Positions 42,286 to 51,044 of a stretch of DNA of 64,000 nucleotides are shown piece after piece (positions within the stretch are counted from its first letter, which is position 1; the number at the start of each line of letters is the position of its first letter). The position numbers and the translations under genes were made by a program. A model generated the notes under the pieces. That model did no database searches. It worked only from the letters and a program-made list of their open reading frames with translations, and had not been told where the DNA came from. Source of the stretch: Halolamina litorea (GTDB taxonomy: Archaea; Halobacteriota; Halobacteria; Halobacteriales; Haloferacaceae); contig NZ_JANHGR010000003.1 of the NCBI RefSeq assembly GCF_026616205.1, positions 203,811-267,810 of the forward strand, in the 5' to 3' direction.

Positions 42286-43675
42286 CGTTCGGAACGGTCA
42301 CCCCCCGGTTGCCGTCGCCCGTCGGCGTCGCAGCGCGGGTGGGTGCTTCCTCGCGGATCAGCCGCGTCAGGACGTAGCTGTAGAGAACGAGCAGGGCCGA
42401 GTACACCCCGACGAAGCCGACAAGCGTGGCGAGTGCCTCAGCCCCGGTGAGGCCGGGGGAGACGCCGGCGCTCGTCTTCATCACCCCCTGGATCACCCAC
42501 GGCTGCCGGCCGACCTCTGTGACGATCCAGCCCAGTTCGACGGTGAGGATACCGAGGAGCGACGAGCCGACCAGCGCCTTTGCCAGCAGGTCGTCGTCGA
42601 AGAGTCGACCCTGATACCACCGGATTCCGCCCCAGAACGCGAGCAGGATGAACCACATCCCGAGCCCGACCATCGCACGGAACGCCCAGAAAACGATGGC
42701 GACCGGTGGGGCCTCCGTGGGAATGTCGTTCAAGCCGGTGATCGAGGCGCCCGGATCACCCCCACTCGCCAAGATCGACGCGACGAAGGGCAGTTCGATC
42801 ACGAAGAGGTTCTCCGCGCGCGGGTCGGTGATGTCCGAGAAGCTTGTCGGAAACGCTAACAGTTTCAGACCGACTGATGAATCGGTATCGTATTGCGCCT
42901 CCATCGCTGCGAACTTCTGCGGTTGGGTCTCGGCGACGTGTCGGCCGTAGGCGTCGCCGTGGATCGCTTGCAACGGGGCGGAGATCAGGAGCACGGCGAG
43001 TGCGATCTTCATCGTCTTGCGCCAGAACGCCGTGTCGCGGTTCATCCAGACGAAGTAGGCGGCGACGCCCGCCATGAACAGTGCGACGGAGAGCACGGCC
43101 GCGTTCTGCATGTGGACGTACATCCACGGGAACCGCGGGTTCGCGTAAGCCGCGATGGGGTCGACAAGCGAGACGACCGGCTGGCCGTTCTGCATCGCCA
43201 TCTCGAACCCTCGTGGCGTCTGCATCCAAGAGTTCGCGATCAGTATCCAGAGCGCGGACAACCACGTCCCGAGGCCGACGAACACGCTCGAGAGCATGTA
43301 CAGTCGATCGGTGACTCGATCGCGACCAAAGACGAAGATTCCGAGGAACGTTGCCTCCAGCATGAAGGCCATCATCCCTTCGATCGCAAGAGGGCCGCCG
43401 AAGAGCTCGCCGGCCGCAGTCGAGAAGGCGGCGAAGTTCGTCCCGAACTCGAACTCGAGGACGATCCCGGTCACGGTCCCGACGACGAAGCTGATGGCAA
43501 ACACCTTGGTCCAGAACTCGCGTAGCTGTTGGTACACCTGTTCGTCCGTCCGGATCTCTTTCCACGTGAAGTATATCAGAAAGGGCGCAAGCCCCATGCT
43601 CATCACTGGAAAGATGATGTGGACGATCGTCGTCACCGCAAACTGAAGTCTGCTGGCGATGACTGCGTCGATCAT
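42278..43675 (-). CDS. cydA: Cytochrome bd ubiquinol oxidase subunit I (CydA)
   Basis: A 465-residue membrane protein that carries the three haems and the quinol site. The N-terminal axial His19 is in FAVTTIVHIIFPVMS; the conserved GRQPWVIQGV and the FVVGTVTGIVLEFEFGTNF region are present. The Q-loop is of the short type. Quinol is oxidised at the outside and oxygen reduced to water. Gene order cydA-cydB with overlap. Sequence upstream (AT-rich CATATATTGTGTG before ATG) may be the promoter. It sits before the peroxiredoxin and sulfide genes on the same strand. Confidence 0.95.
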   Translation of the reverse strand: MIDAVIASRLQFAVTTIVHIIFPVMSMGLAPFLIYFTWKEIRTDEQVYQQLREFWTKVFAISFVVGTVTGIVLEFEFGTNFAAFSTAAGELFGGPLAIEGMMAFMLEATFLGIFVFGRDRVTDRLYMLSSVFVGLGTWLSALWILIANSWMQTPRGFEMAMQNGQPVVSLVDPIAAYANPRFPWMYVHMQNAAVLSVALFMAGVAAYFVWMNRDTAFWRKTMKIALAVLLISAPLQAIHGDAYGRHVAETQPQKFAAMEAQYDTDSSVGLKLLAFPTSFSDITDPRAENLFVIELPFVASILASGGDPGASITGLNDIPTEAPPVAIVFWAFRAMVGLGMWFILLAFWGGIRWYQGRLFDDDLLAKALVGSSLLGILTVELGWIVTEVGRQPWVIQGVMKTSAGVSPGLTGAEALATLVGFVGVYSALLVLYSYVLTRLIREEAPTRAATPTGDGNRGVTVPNDD

Positions 43676-43731
43676 ATATTGTGTGTGAATGCCGCTGGTA
43701 GTCGTCCGGGCGACCCTCCCTCAGTAGCGCG

Positions 43732-44418
43732 TTACTCCGACTGTGTCACGAACCACCAGTCATACGCTTCCATGTCCTCCGCCGCTTCGGCCTCTGCTGT
43801 CCGGGCCTCGGCCTCGTCGACGGTGCTGGGCGGCGAGAGGAGGAGGCGATCACCGAAGGTCTCGTTTTCGGGCCAGTCGGCGGGGACGGCGATATCCTCC
43901 GCCTCGTCGCTTCGCTGCAGTGCGCGCAGCGACCGGAGGATCTCATCGATGTTCCGGCCGATTTCCATCGGGTACGTCAACACGAGTCTGACTGTTCCGG
44001 TGGGGTCGACGAGGAAGACGCTCCGGACGGTCGCGGTGCCCGCGCCCGGGTGGATCATCCCGAGCGACTGGGCGACCGTGCCCTGATCGTCGGCGATGAT
44101 CGGGAACTCGATGTCCACACCGATGTTCTCGCCGATCCACTCGGTCCACTTGATGTGGGAGTGGACGCGGTCCACCGACAGGCCGAGCAGTTCGGCGTTC
44201 AGCTCCTCGAACTCCCCGCGGCGCTGTTCGAAGGCGACGAACTCCGAGGTACACACCGGCGTGAAGTCCCCGGGGTGGCTGAACAGCACCAACCAAGACC
44301 CCTCGTAGTCATCGGGAAGGGACACCTCGCCCTGACTCGTCTCCACCGTGAGTCCGGGGAACTGGTCACCGATCCCCGGTGCAGTGACGCCGTCAGCTGC
44401 CGCAGGTCGCTCACTCAT
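43732..44418 (-). CDS. Peroxiredoxin of the Prx6 (AhpC/TSA) type, single Cys
   Basis: A 228-residue peroxiredoxin. The peroxidatic Cys56 is in PGDFTPVCTSE. It contains no other cysteine. The C-terminal motif YDWWF, usually followed by the resolving Cys in archaeal Prx6 proteins (DWWFC), here continues VTQSE, so it is a true one-Cys enzyme that needs an external thiol, or it may handle persulfides. It lies between cydAB and the SQR pair on the same strand, which supports a combined oxidative and sulfide-stress role. Confidence 0.9.
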   Translation of the reverse strand: MSERPAAADGVTAPGIGDQFPGLTVETSQGEVSLPDDYEGSWLVLFSHPGDFTPVCTSEFVAFEQRRGEFEELNAELLGLSVDRVHSHIKWTEWIGENIGVDIEFPIIADDQGTVAQSLGMIHPGAGTATVRSVFLVDPTGTVRLVLTYPMEIGRNIDEILRSLRALQRSDEAEDIAVPADWPENETFGDRLLLSPPSTVDEAEARTAEAEAAEDMEAYDWWFVTQSE

Positions 44419-44533
44419 TACAGCCGTAACTCGGGGACAGGCCGGTTAAACGAGGATTCAACGGGCTATTCTTTCGGACCACGGGCGGGATTTTTCGGGA
44501 ACGGAGAATAATTGCCGCGACCGGGGCCGCGGC

Positions 44534-45367
44534 TCAGTCGTCACCGAGGTCGGCTTGCCCGAGCGCCCGCAGTGCCGCGACCAGCCGCCCGAGCGCCCGT
44601 CGGACGTCAGCGTCGAAGAGTGCGCCGACGAGCCCGAAGAAGCCGACCGGCTTCGGGTCTTCTCGTGTGAACCCCTCGACAGTGGCGTCGACGGCGTCGG
44701 TGACCACCGGATCGCCGAGTGTCTCCATGGTGGTAATCATGTTGCCAGCGTTCCGGCCGAGCTGATACATGTCCACCTCTTGTTCGCCGTGCACGTCGCT
44801 GAAGCCCGCGACGGCCATCCGGAACTCGCGGATGAGGTCCCGGTTGTCCTGTGCGACCTCCTGTAGCTCCGGCGTGAGTTCGGTCGCCAGGTCGTGGGTC
44901 GCATCGAGGAGGTCGAGCAGTTCCGTCAGCGTCTCGGCGTTGTCGCCGAGGCGTTCGAGCAGTATCAGCGTCTGCTCGTCTTCGAACGAGCCGCGGAGCC
45001 GCTCGACCGTCTCCCGGTTCTCCCGGACCGCGACCAGCAGCTCTGGCACGAGGTCGTCCGTGAGCTCTTTCGACACCGCGAGGATGTCGAGTAGCTCGAC
45101 AAGCGTGTCGGCCTCGGTGCCGACTTTCGTGAGGAGCGTCAGCGTCTCCTCGCGCTCGAAGGCGAGTCGGAGTTCACCGAGGGGCTCCCGGTTCTCGTGA
45201 ACGGCCTCCCGGAGTTCGGGGGTGAGGTCTCCCGCGAGGTCCTCGGCCGTCAGCAGGAGCCGGAGTAGCTCGGCGAGTTCCGCGTCGTTCTCTTCGACGA
45301 CGCGTGCGAGTTCGCGGTCGCCCTCGATGGGGGCGGTCGTGTCGGCGGTGTTTTCATTGGATGCCAT
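44534..45367 (-). CDS. DUF1641 protein paired with SQR-like flavoprotein
   Basis: A 277-residue helix-rich protein with three DUF1641-like repeats (LLRLLLTAEDLAGDLTPELR, LLDILAVSKELTDDLVPELL, LLDLLDATHDLATELTPELQ). It lies two bases after the SQR-like gene on the same strand. DUF1641 genes are repeatedly found next to sulfide:quinone oxidoreductases and formate dehydrogenase-like clusters in archaea and bacteria, so it is likely a membrane-associated partner or scaffold of the flavoprotein. Biochemistry unknown. Start ATG 45367. Confidence 0.8.
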   Translation of the reverse strand: MASNENTADTTAPIEGDRELARVVEENDAELAELLRLLLTAEDLAGDLTPELREAVHENREPLGELRLAFEREETLTLLTKVGTEADTLVELLDILAVSKELTDDLVPELLVAVRENRETVERLRGSFEDEQTLILLERLGDNAETLTELLDLLDATHDLATELTPELQEVAQDNRDLIREFRMAVAGFSDVHGEQEVDMYQLGRNAGNMITTMETLGDPVVTDAVDATVEGFTREDPKPVGFFGLVGALFDADVRRALGRLVAALRALGQADLGDD

Positions 45368-45369
45368 TG

Positions 45370-46545
45370 TTAGGGGAGGGGGTCGTACCCTCGAAGCCAC
45401 GCGTTCCAGTACACGCTCGGCAGGACGTTGATGTCCAGAATCCAGTTTGCCCGGCTCTCGACGGGCGCCGAGATGCTGTTCTCGTAGTCGAACTCGGCGA
45501 TCATCGCCTTCCCCTTCTTCGTCAGGAGGGGGCAGGCGGCGTAGCCGTGGTACTCGGCGGTCATCCGACCGTCGTTCATGTGGGCGACGAGGTTGTCGAC
45601 GACGACGTGGGCCTGCTTCCGTGCCGCAGCCGCCGTCTTCGCGTTCGGCGTGTCGCCGGCGTCACCGATACCGAAGACGTCCGGGTACTCGGTGTGTTGC
45701 ATCGTGTTCTCGTCGACAGTGACGTACTCACCACCGTGTTCGTCGTCGCCCTCGGTGAGCGGCGAGTTCTCGGTCAGCGCCGGTTGGCCGAACTGCGGCG
45801 GCACGGGCGCGTAGAAGTCGTACTCTTGGGTTTCACCCTCGATGGAGTGTATCTCCTGGGCCTCGAAGTCGATCTCCTCGACGGTGAAGTTGCCGCGGAA
45901 CTCGATGTCCCGCTCGGCCCAGATTTCTTCGAGCTTCTCGCGGTACGGGGAGACCCCGAAGACGGCGTCGCCGGGCTTGGTCATCACCACGTCGACGTCG
46001 TCGCGAATCCCCTGTCGCCGGAAGTAGTCCTCGGCGAGCATCGTCATCTTCAGCGGCGCACCACCGCATTTGAACGGCGTGTCAGGGACGCTGACGACGA
46101 ACGTGCCGCCGTCGAACGATTTCAGCCCCTCCCGCATGTCCATCGCCGCCTCGAAGTAGTAGAACGGGAAGACCGACTCGGTCTCTTCCCACCCCTCCAT
46201 CATCCCCGGTATCGACTCGCCGCCTAGTCGATTGCCCAAGCCGGCGATCAGGTAGTCGTAGGAGATGGTCTCCTCCGAGAGGTCGACCGTCTTCGCGTCG
46301 GGGTCGACACCGGTAACCTCGTCCTCGACGAACTCGACACCCGGGCGCATTATCTCCCGGATATCGCGGAACTGGTCTTCCGGTTCCATGTACCCGAACG
46401 GCAACAGGTAGTACGACGGCTGATAGGCGTGTTCTGTGCCTTTGTCGACGACTGTGATCTGCGTGTCGTCGTCGAGGCGCCGATCGAGCATGTTCGCGCT
46501 CATCGCGCCCCCGACACCTGCACCGAGTACCACTATGTGGTCCAT
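45370..46545 (-). CDS. Sulfide:quinone oxidoreductase-like FAD flavoprotein
   Basis: A 391-residue two-dinucleotide-binding-domain flavoprotein. The FAD motif is VVLGAGVGGAMSANML (N-terminal) and FGIGDAGDTPNAKTAAAA is the second flavin motif. Two conserved cysteines, Cys160 (FKCGGAPLKM) and Cys338 (YAACPLLTKKG), match the redox pair of SQR that relays sulfur as polysulfide. The third Cys of classical SQR near residue 128 is not seen. It would oxidise sulfide, passing electrons to the quinone pool, with cytochrome bd as a sink. Start ATG 46545. Operon with the DUF1641 gene. Confidence 0.88.
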   Translation of the reverse strand: MDHIVVLGAGVGGAMSANMLDRRLDDDTQITVVDKGTEHAYQPSYYLLPFGYMEPEDQFRDIREIMRPGVEFVEDEVTGVDPDAKTVDLSEETISYDYLIAGLGNRLGGESIPGMMEGWEETESVFPFYYFEAAMDMREGLKSFDGGTFVVSVPDTPFKCGGAPLKMTMLAEDYFRRQGIRDDVDVVMTKPGDAVFGVSPYREKLEEIWAERDIEFRGNFTVEEIDFEAQEIHSIEGETQEYDFYAPVPPQFGQPALTENSPLTEGDDEHGGEYVTVDENTMQHTEYPDVFGIGDAGDTPNAKTAAAARKQAHVVVDNLVAHMNDGRMTAEYHGYAACPLLTKKGKAMIAEFDYENSISAPVESRANWILDINVLPSVYWNAWLRGYDPLP

Positions 46546-46676
46546 ACTGTACGATATACGGCGGAACGGCATCTGTCGCCTTCGCTACGGGGAATGTTGC
46601 GGGGTCGAACGTCGATCTGAGGAGCTGAGGAAATAATTTCGCGTACCTGGCCCTCACGAGCCGATAGCTGGGTAGT

Positions 46677-47759
46677 TCAATCCCGATCCGGCGACTCGAC
46701 GGGAGCGTCGACGAGGTTCCCCCACTCGCTCCACGAGCCGTCGTAGTTCCGGACGTGGGGGTAGCCCAACAGCTCCGAGAGCACGAACCAGACGAGCGCG
46801 GATCGCTCGCCGACGTTACAGTAGAGGATGATCTCGTCGCCCTCCTCGACGCCGGCGTCGATGAACGTCTCCTCGAGTCCGTTCCAGTACTCGAACCGGC
46901 CGTTCTCCCGGGCGACGCTCGTCCACTCGACGTTTACCGTCCGCGGAATGTGGCCGGACGCCCGGGCGGGAACGGTCGTTTCCCCGCGGTACTCTTCGGG
47001 CGACCGGACGTCGACGAGCGTAACGTCCGTCGAGAGCGCGTCGTATACGTCGTCACGGTACGCCCGAATCTGATCGTTCGGGGGCTGGGCGTCGTACTGA
47101 ACGGGGGTAACGTCCGGCTCGCGCTGAGTCGTCCGATAGTCGTTCTCCGTCCAGTACTGCTTGCCGCCGTCGAGCAAGCGGACATCTCGGTGCCGGTAGT
47201 GTTTCAGCACCCAGTAGACGAAGGCTGCGAACTCGTTCATGCCGTCGCTGTATAGAACAACCGTGCTGTCGGCTGTGACTCCCCGTTCGCCGAGAATCGA
47301 GGCGAGGCGCTCCCTGCCAGGAACGGTTCGGCCGCCGGCGTCGCTGAAGTCCCGCTGTGGGTCAAGCTCCACCGCGCCCGGGACGTGTCCCTCGTCGTAC
47401 GTCGTCGAGACCTCGATAAGCCGGAACTCGGGATCGTCGGTCTCGAACGCTGAGAGCATCTCCCGGGCGGCGTCCGGGCTCACGAGGAGCCGTTCGGGAT
47501 GGCCCGTCCGATCGCCACCCATCGGTCGGGCCCGCACACTGTAACAGGTCTGTCGGCCGTCGTGGATCGCAGGTGCGCTCTCGACCAATCCCGCCGACTG
47601 TAGCTTCTCCAGCCCGTATCGGGCCGTCCGCGAGCCCAACAGCGTCGCCTCGGTGATCCCCTTGAGCGTCATCGACCCCTCGCGGGTTAGCTCCTTGAAG
47701 ATGAACTTGGCGCTGGGCGGCAGGTCCTCCAGCGTGTCTTCGGCGTCGAAGAATTGCAT
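46677..47759 (-). CDS. Winged-helix protein fused to tandem rhodanese domains
   Basis: A 360-residue protein. Residues about 10-75 form a winged helix (SAKFIFKELTREGSMTLKGI, TARYGLEKLQSAGLVES). Two rhodanese domains follow: the first (about 95-210) has SDGMNE where the catalytic Cys loop should be, so it is inactive as in many thiosulfate sulfurtransferases; the second (about 235-350) has the active Cys314 in YCNVGERSA. A DNA-binding domain on a sulfurtransferase suggests a sulfane-sulfur sensor or regulator. It is divergent from the persulfide-dioxygenase-like gene (214 bases), each with a TATA-like box (TAATAAA 47787-47793 for this gene). Confidence 0.85.
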   Translation of the reverse strand: MQFFDAEDTLEDLPPSAKFIFKELTREGSMTLKGITEATLLGSRTARYGLEKLQSAGLVESAPAIHDGRQTCYSVRARPMGGDRTGHPERLLVSPDAAREMLSAFETDDPEFRLIEVSTTYDEGHVPGAVELDPQRDFSDAGGRTVPGRERLASILGERGVTADSTVVLYSDGMNEFAAFVYWVLKHYRHRDVRLLDGGKQYWTENDYRTTQREPDVTPVQYDAQPPNDQIRAYRDDVYDALSTDVTLVDVRSPEEYRGETTVPARASGHIPRTVNVEWTSVARENGRFEYWNGLEETFIDAGVEEGDEIILYCNVGERSALVWFVLSELLGYPHVRNYDGSWSEWGNLVDAPVESPDRD

Positions 47760-47946
47760 TTCTCTCCCAATATCGGTCCACGGGAGTAATAAACACATTG
47801 TTGCCGCGGTACCAGCCTATCGTGCACGCGTAAGAAGTTATTAACTCAGCTAAAGGAACTCTAGACCGTCCAAAATACCGGAGATATTTTCGATAACGGA
47901 CGCGCACCGACGTGTCTGCGACAAATTATTCTCGCCGCTCGAACGG

Positions 47947-47951
47947 TTATA
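47947..47951 (+). promoter_or_regulatory. TATA box of the rhodanese/persulfide-dioxygenase-like gene
   Basis: TTATA about 25 bases before ATG 47974, the spacing expected for a leaderless haloarchaeal transcript. It is part of the divergent promoter region shared with the HTH-rhodanese gene, where that protein could bind. Mapped only by position. Confidence 0.45.
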
Positions 47952-47973
47952 CGTGTACTCACCGTGCAATACC

Positions 47974-49155
47974 ATGAAGATGGTCGAGACAATCACTGCA
48001 GAACGACTGCGCGACCTGATCGATGCCGACGAGGAGTTCGTCCTCTTCGACACACGATCGCCGGACAGTTTCGAGGACTGGCACATCGCCGACGCCCGGA
48101 ACGTCGAGTACTCCAGCAACGACGACGAACTGATCGGCGAGTTCGACCCAGACGTGATCGGCGACGATGACACCGTCGTGACGATCTGCGCCACGGGGAG
48201 CTCCGCCGGCAAGTTCGCCACGTACCTGGAGGCTGAAGGCTACGCGGACGACGTCAAGACCGTCGACGGCGGCATGGAGGCTTGGAGCATGGTGTACGAC
48301 GAGGTTCCCATCGCCACCGAAAACGACGACCTCGTCGTCGTCCAGCTCCAGCGTCGGTCGAAGGGCTGTCTCGGCTACCTCGTCGGCTCGAAGCGGGCTG
48401 GCGAAGCCGCGCTCATCGACGTGACCCGGGCGACCGACGAGTTCCTCGATGCCGCCACATCGCGGGGACTAGCGGTCACGAGGGTCCTCGATACGCACAT
48501 CCACGCCGACCACATCTCGCGTGGTCGCCGATTGGCCGACCGTCTCGGTGTGCCGTACCACCTCGGCGCGCCCGCTGAGAGCCGGGACCCACAGTTCGAG
48601 TTCGACCCGATCGAGCCGAACGATACCGTCGAACTCGGCGACGTGGAGATCAAGGCGGTCCACACGCCCGGCCACACGACCGGGATGACCTCGTACCTCG
48701 TCGACAACGAGGCGCTGCTCACGGGCGATACACTGTTCGTCGAGTCCATCGGCCGGACCGAACTCCAGTTCGCTGACGCGGACGCCCGCGACGGCGCCCG
48801 TATCCAGTACGACACGCTCCACCAGGCGATCATGACCGCGCCTAACGACGTGAAGATCCTCCCGGGGCACTTCTCCGTCACTGACGACGGCGAGTACGTC
48901 GACGTGACCCCGGGCCAGCCGATGTTCTCGACGGTTGGCTACCTCTGGGAGAACAACGAGATCCTCCGACTGCCCGAAGAGGAGTTCGTCGACCACATGT
49001 TCGAGAACCTCCCGTCGAAGCCGCCGAACTACGAGCGGGTCATCGCGACAAACGCCGGCGAGTACGAACCGGAAGACACGGACGAAGAGACCGAACTCGA
49101 ACTGGGTCCGAACCGTTGTGCGGCCACCGAGGAGAGCGCTATCGCAGACGACTAA
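47974..49155 (+). CDS. Rhodanese fused to persulfide-dioxygenase-like metallo-beta-lactamase
   Basis: A 393-residue fusion. Residues 1-115 are a rhodanese domain with the active Cys72 (VTICATGSS). Residues about 120-375 are a metallo-beta-lactamase of the glyoxalase II/ETHE1 type with THIHADH (174-180), PGHTTGMTSYLV, GDTLFVES and the C-terminal LPGHF motif. Proteins of this type (persulfide dioxygenase, CstB-like) oxidise glutathione or coenzyme A persulfide to sulfite and thiol. The order here is rhodanese first, unlike CstB. ATG 47974 with a TATA box 25 bases upstream. Divergent from the HTH-rhodanese gene, the likely regulator. Confidence 0.9.
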   Translation: MKMVETITAERLRDLIDADEEFVLFDTRSPDSFEDWHIADARNVEYSSNDDELIGEFDPDVIGDDDTVVTICATGSSAGKFATYLEAEGYADDVKTVDGGMEAWSMVYDEVPIATENDDLVVVQLQRRSKGCLGYLVGSKRAGEAALIDVTRATDEFLDAATSRGLAVTRVLDTHIHADHISRGRRLADRLGVPYHLGAPAESRDPQFEFDPIEPNDTVELGDVEIKAVHTPGHTTGMTSYLVDNEALLTGDTLFVESIGRTELQFADADARDGARIQYDTLHQAIMTAPNDVKILPGHFSVTDDGEYVDVTPGQPMFSTVGYLWENNEILRLPEEEFVDHMFENLPSKPPNYERVIATNAGEYEPEDTDEETELELGPNRCAATEESAIADD

Positions 49156-49363
49156 CGCTGCGCCCGGTCCCACGGATTCTCCAACGCGCTCCGAACCCGG
49201 CCGTCGGCGTTCGGACCCGCCGCCCCGTTCGACGACTGTGACGAAGTGAAAGGCCAGCCCCTGTTTTTCGGAGGCATCGAGCGAGCCACGGCTACCGCTA
49301 CTCTATCTAACGTATAAACAAACCGAACAAAAAACTATTACAGTTGTTACCACGACTCTATGT

Positions 49364-51025
49364 GTGACTGGTTATCAACAGACCCTGAAGCCGTTCCTCT
49401 GGCGCGCACAAAACATCACCCCGGAGCGGGAAGTCGTCGCCCGGACCCACGAGGGGATGAAGCGGTACACCTACGCCGACTACGGTGACCGTGTCGGGCA
49501 GTTGGCGAACGCCCTCGAAGCAGCCGGCGTCGAAACGGGGGACCGTGTCGGGACGATGTGTTGGAACACCGACCGGCACTTCGAGACGTACTTCTCTGTC
49601 CCGAACCTCGGGGCGCAACTCCACACGATCAATCCGTTGTTGCCGGATGGACATATCCAGCATATCGTCGACGACGCCGACGACAAGCTGATCTTCGTCG
49701 ATCCGTCGCTGGCCGAGAAGCTCGCCTCGGCGTACGACCCCGAGGCCTTCGAGAGCGTCGAGCAGTTCGTGATCATGGGCTCGGAGGTGCCCGACCTGCC
49801 ACTGGAACCGATCACCGACTACGAGTCGTTCATCGGCGACCAATCGACGAGCTACGAGTTCCCGGAGCTCGACGAGGAACAGCCCGCGGGGATGTGTTAC
49901 ACCTCGGGGACGACGGGCATGCCGAAGGGTGTCGAGTACACCCACAAGATGCTCCACGCCCACACGATGGCGACGATGGTCCCACAGGCGCTGGGCATCG
50001 ACAACTCCGACGTGGTGATGCCGGTCGTGCCGATGTTCCACGTCAATGCCTGGGGGATGCCGTTCACGGCGGCTGCTGCCGGGGCCAAGCAGGTCTTCCC
50101 CGGACCGTCGCCGGACCCGTCGGACATCGCCCGACTCATCGAAGAGGAGGGTGTGACGCTCGCTGCGGGCGTCCCGACGGTCTGGCTCGGCCTCCTCGAG
50201 TACGTCGGGGAGAACGACGTCGACCTCTCCTCACTCGACCGAGTCGTCATCGGTGGGGCAGCGGCGCCGAAGGCGCTCATCGAGCAGTACGACGAACTCG
50301 GTGTCGAGGTCGTCCACGCCTGGGGGATGACCGAGATGTCCCCGGTCGGGACGGTCGCGAACCTAAAACACGACCTCAAGGACGCCCCGAAGGAGCAGCA
50401 GTTCGACGTGAAGTCGAAACAGGGGCTGATCGTCCCCGGCCTCGAGTTCAAGGTGGTCGGCGACGGCGGCGACGAGATCGACTGGAACGGCGAGGACTTC
50501 GGCGAGCTGCTCGTCCGCGGGCCGTGGGTGACGATGGAGTACTTCAACCGGCCGGCGGCCAACGAGGAAGACTTTGACGGGTCGTGGCTCCGGACCGGTG
50601 ACATCGTCACCGTCGACACGGACGGCTACATCGAGATCGTCGACCGCGCCGACGACGTGATCAAGTCCGGTGGGGAGTGGATCTCCTCACAGGAACTCGA
50701 GAACGCGATCATGGCCCACGACGACGTGAGCGAGGCGGCAGTGATTGGTGTGCCACACGAGCGCTGGCAGGAACGACCCGTGGCGATGGTCGTCGCGCCC
50801 GAGGGGACCGACCGCGAGCAGTTGAGCGAGGAACTCCGAGAGATGCTCCTCGAGGAGTACCCGAAATGGTGGGTCCCGGACGGCTTCGAGTTCATCGACG
50901 AGATCCCGAAGACCGCCACTGGGAAGTTCTCGAAGAAGGACCTGCGGGAACTGTACGAGGGCGAGGAAAGCGAGTTGCTCGATGAAGACGCTCCTGCAGA
51001 AGCGGCACCGGAAGGGGAGGACTGA
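49364..51025 (+). CDS. Long-chain-fatty-acid-CoA ligase-like AMP-binding enzyme
   Basis: A 553-residue ANL-superfamily ligase. The AMP-binding P-loop is CYTSGTTGMPKGVEYTH, the second motif HAWGMTEMSPVGTVA and the hinge WLRTGDIVTVDTDGYIEIVD; the C-terminal catalytic Lys lies in KTATGKFSKKDLRE. It would activate a fatty or other carboxylic acid to acyl-CoA via an acyl-adenylate. GTG start 49364; a longer leader is not apparent. It resembles haloarchaeal acyl-CoA synthetases of the medium/long-chain group. Not obviously linked to the sulfur genes. Confidence 0.92.
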   Translation: MTGYQQTLKPFLWRAQNITPEREVVARTHEGMKRYTYADYGDRVGQLANALEAAGVETGDRVGTMCWNTDRHFETYFSVPNLGAQLHTINPLLPDGHIQHIVDDADDKLIFVDPSLAEKLASAYDPEAFESVEQFVIMGSEVPDLPLEPITDYESFIGDQSTSYEFPELDEEQPAGMCYTSGTTGMPKGVEYTHKMLHAHTMATMVPQALGIDNSDVVMPVVPMFHVNAWGMPFTAAAAGAKQVFPGPSPDPSDIARLIEEEGVTLAAGVPTVWLGLLEYVGENDVDLSSLDRVVIGGAAAPKALIEQYDELGVEVVHAWGMTEMSPVGTVANLKHDLKDAPKEQQFDVKSKQGLIVPGLEFKVVGDGGDEIDWNGEDFGELLVRGPWVTMEYFNRPAANEEDFDGSWLRTGDIVTVDTDGYIEIVDRADDVIKSGGEWISSQELENAIMAHDDVSEAAVIGVPHERWQERPVAMVVAPEGTDREQLSEELREMLLEEYPKWWVPDGFEFIDEIPKTATGKFSKKDLRELYEGEESELLDEDAPAEAAPEGED

Positions 51026-51044
51026 CCGGGCTTCCCGATTTTCT

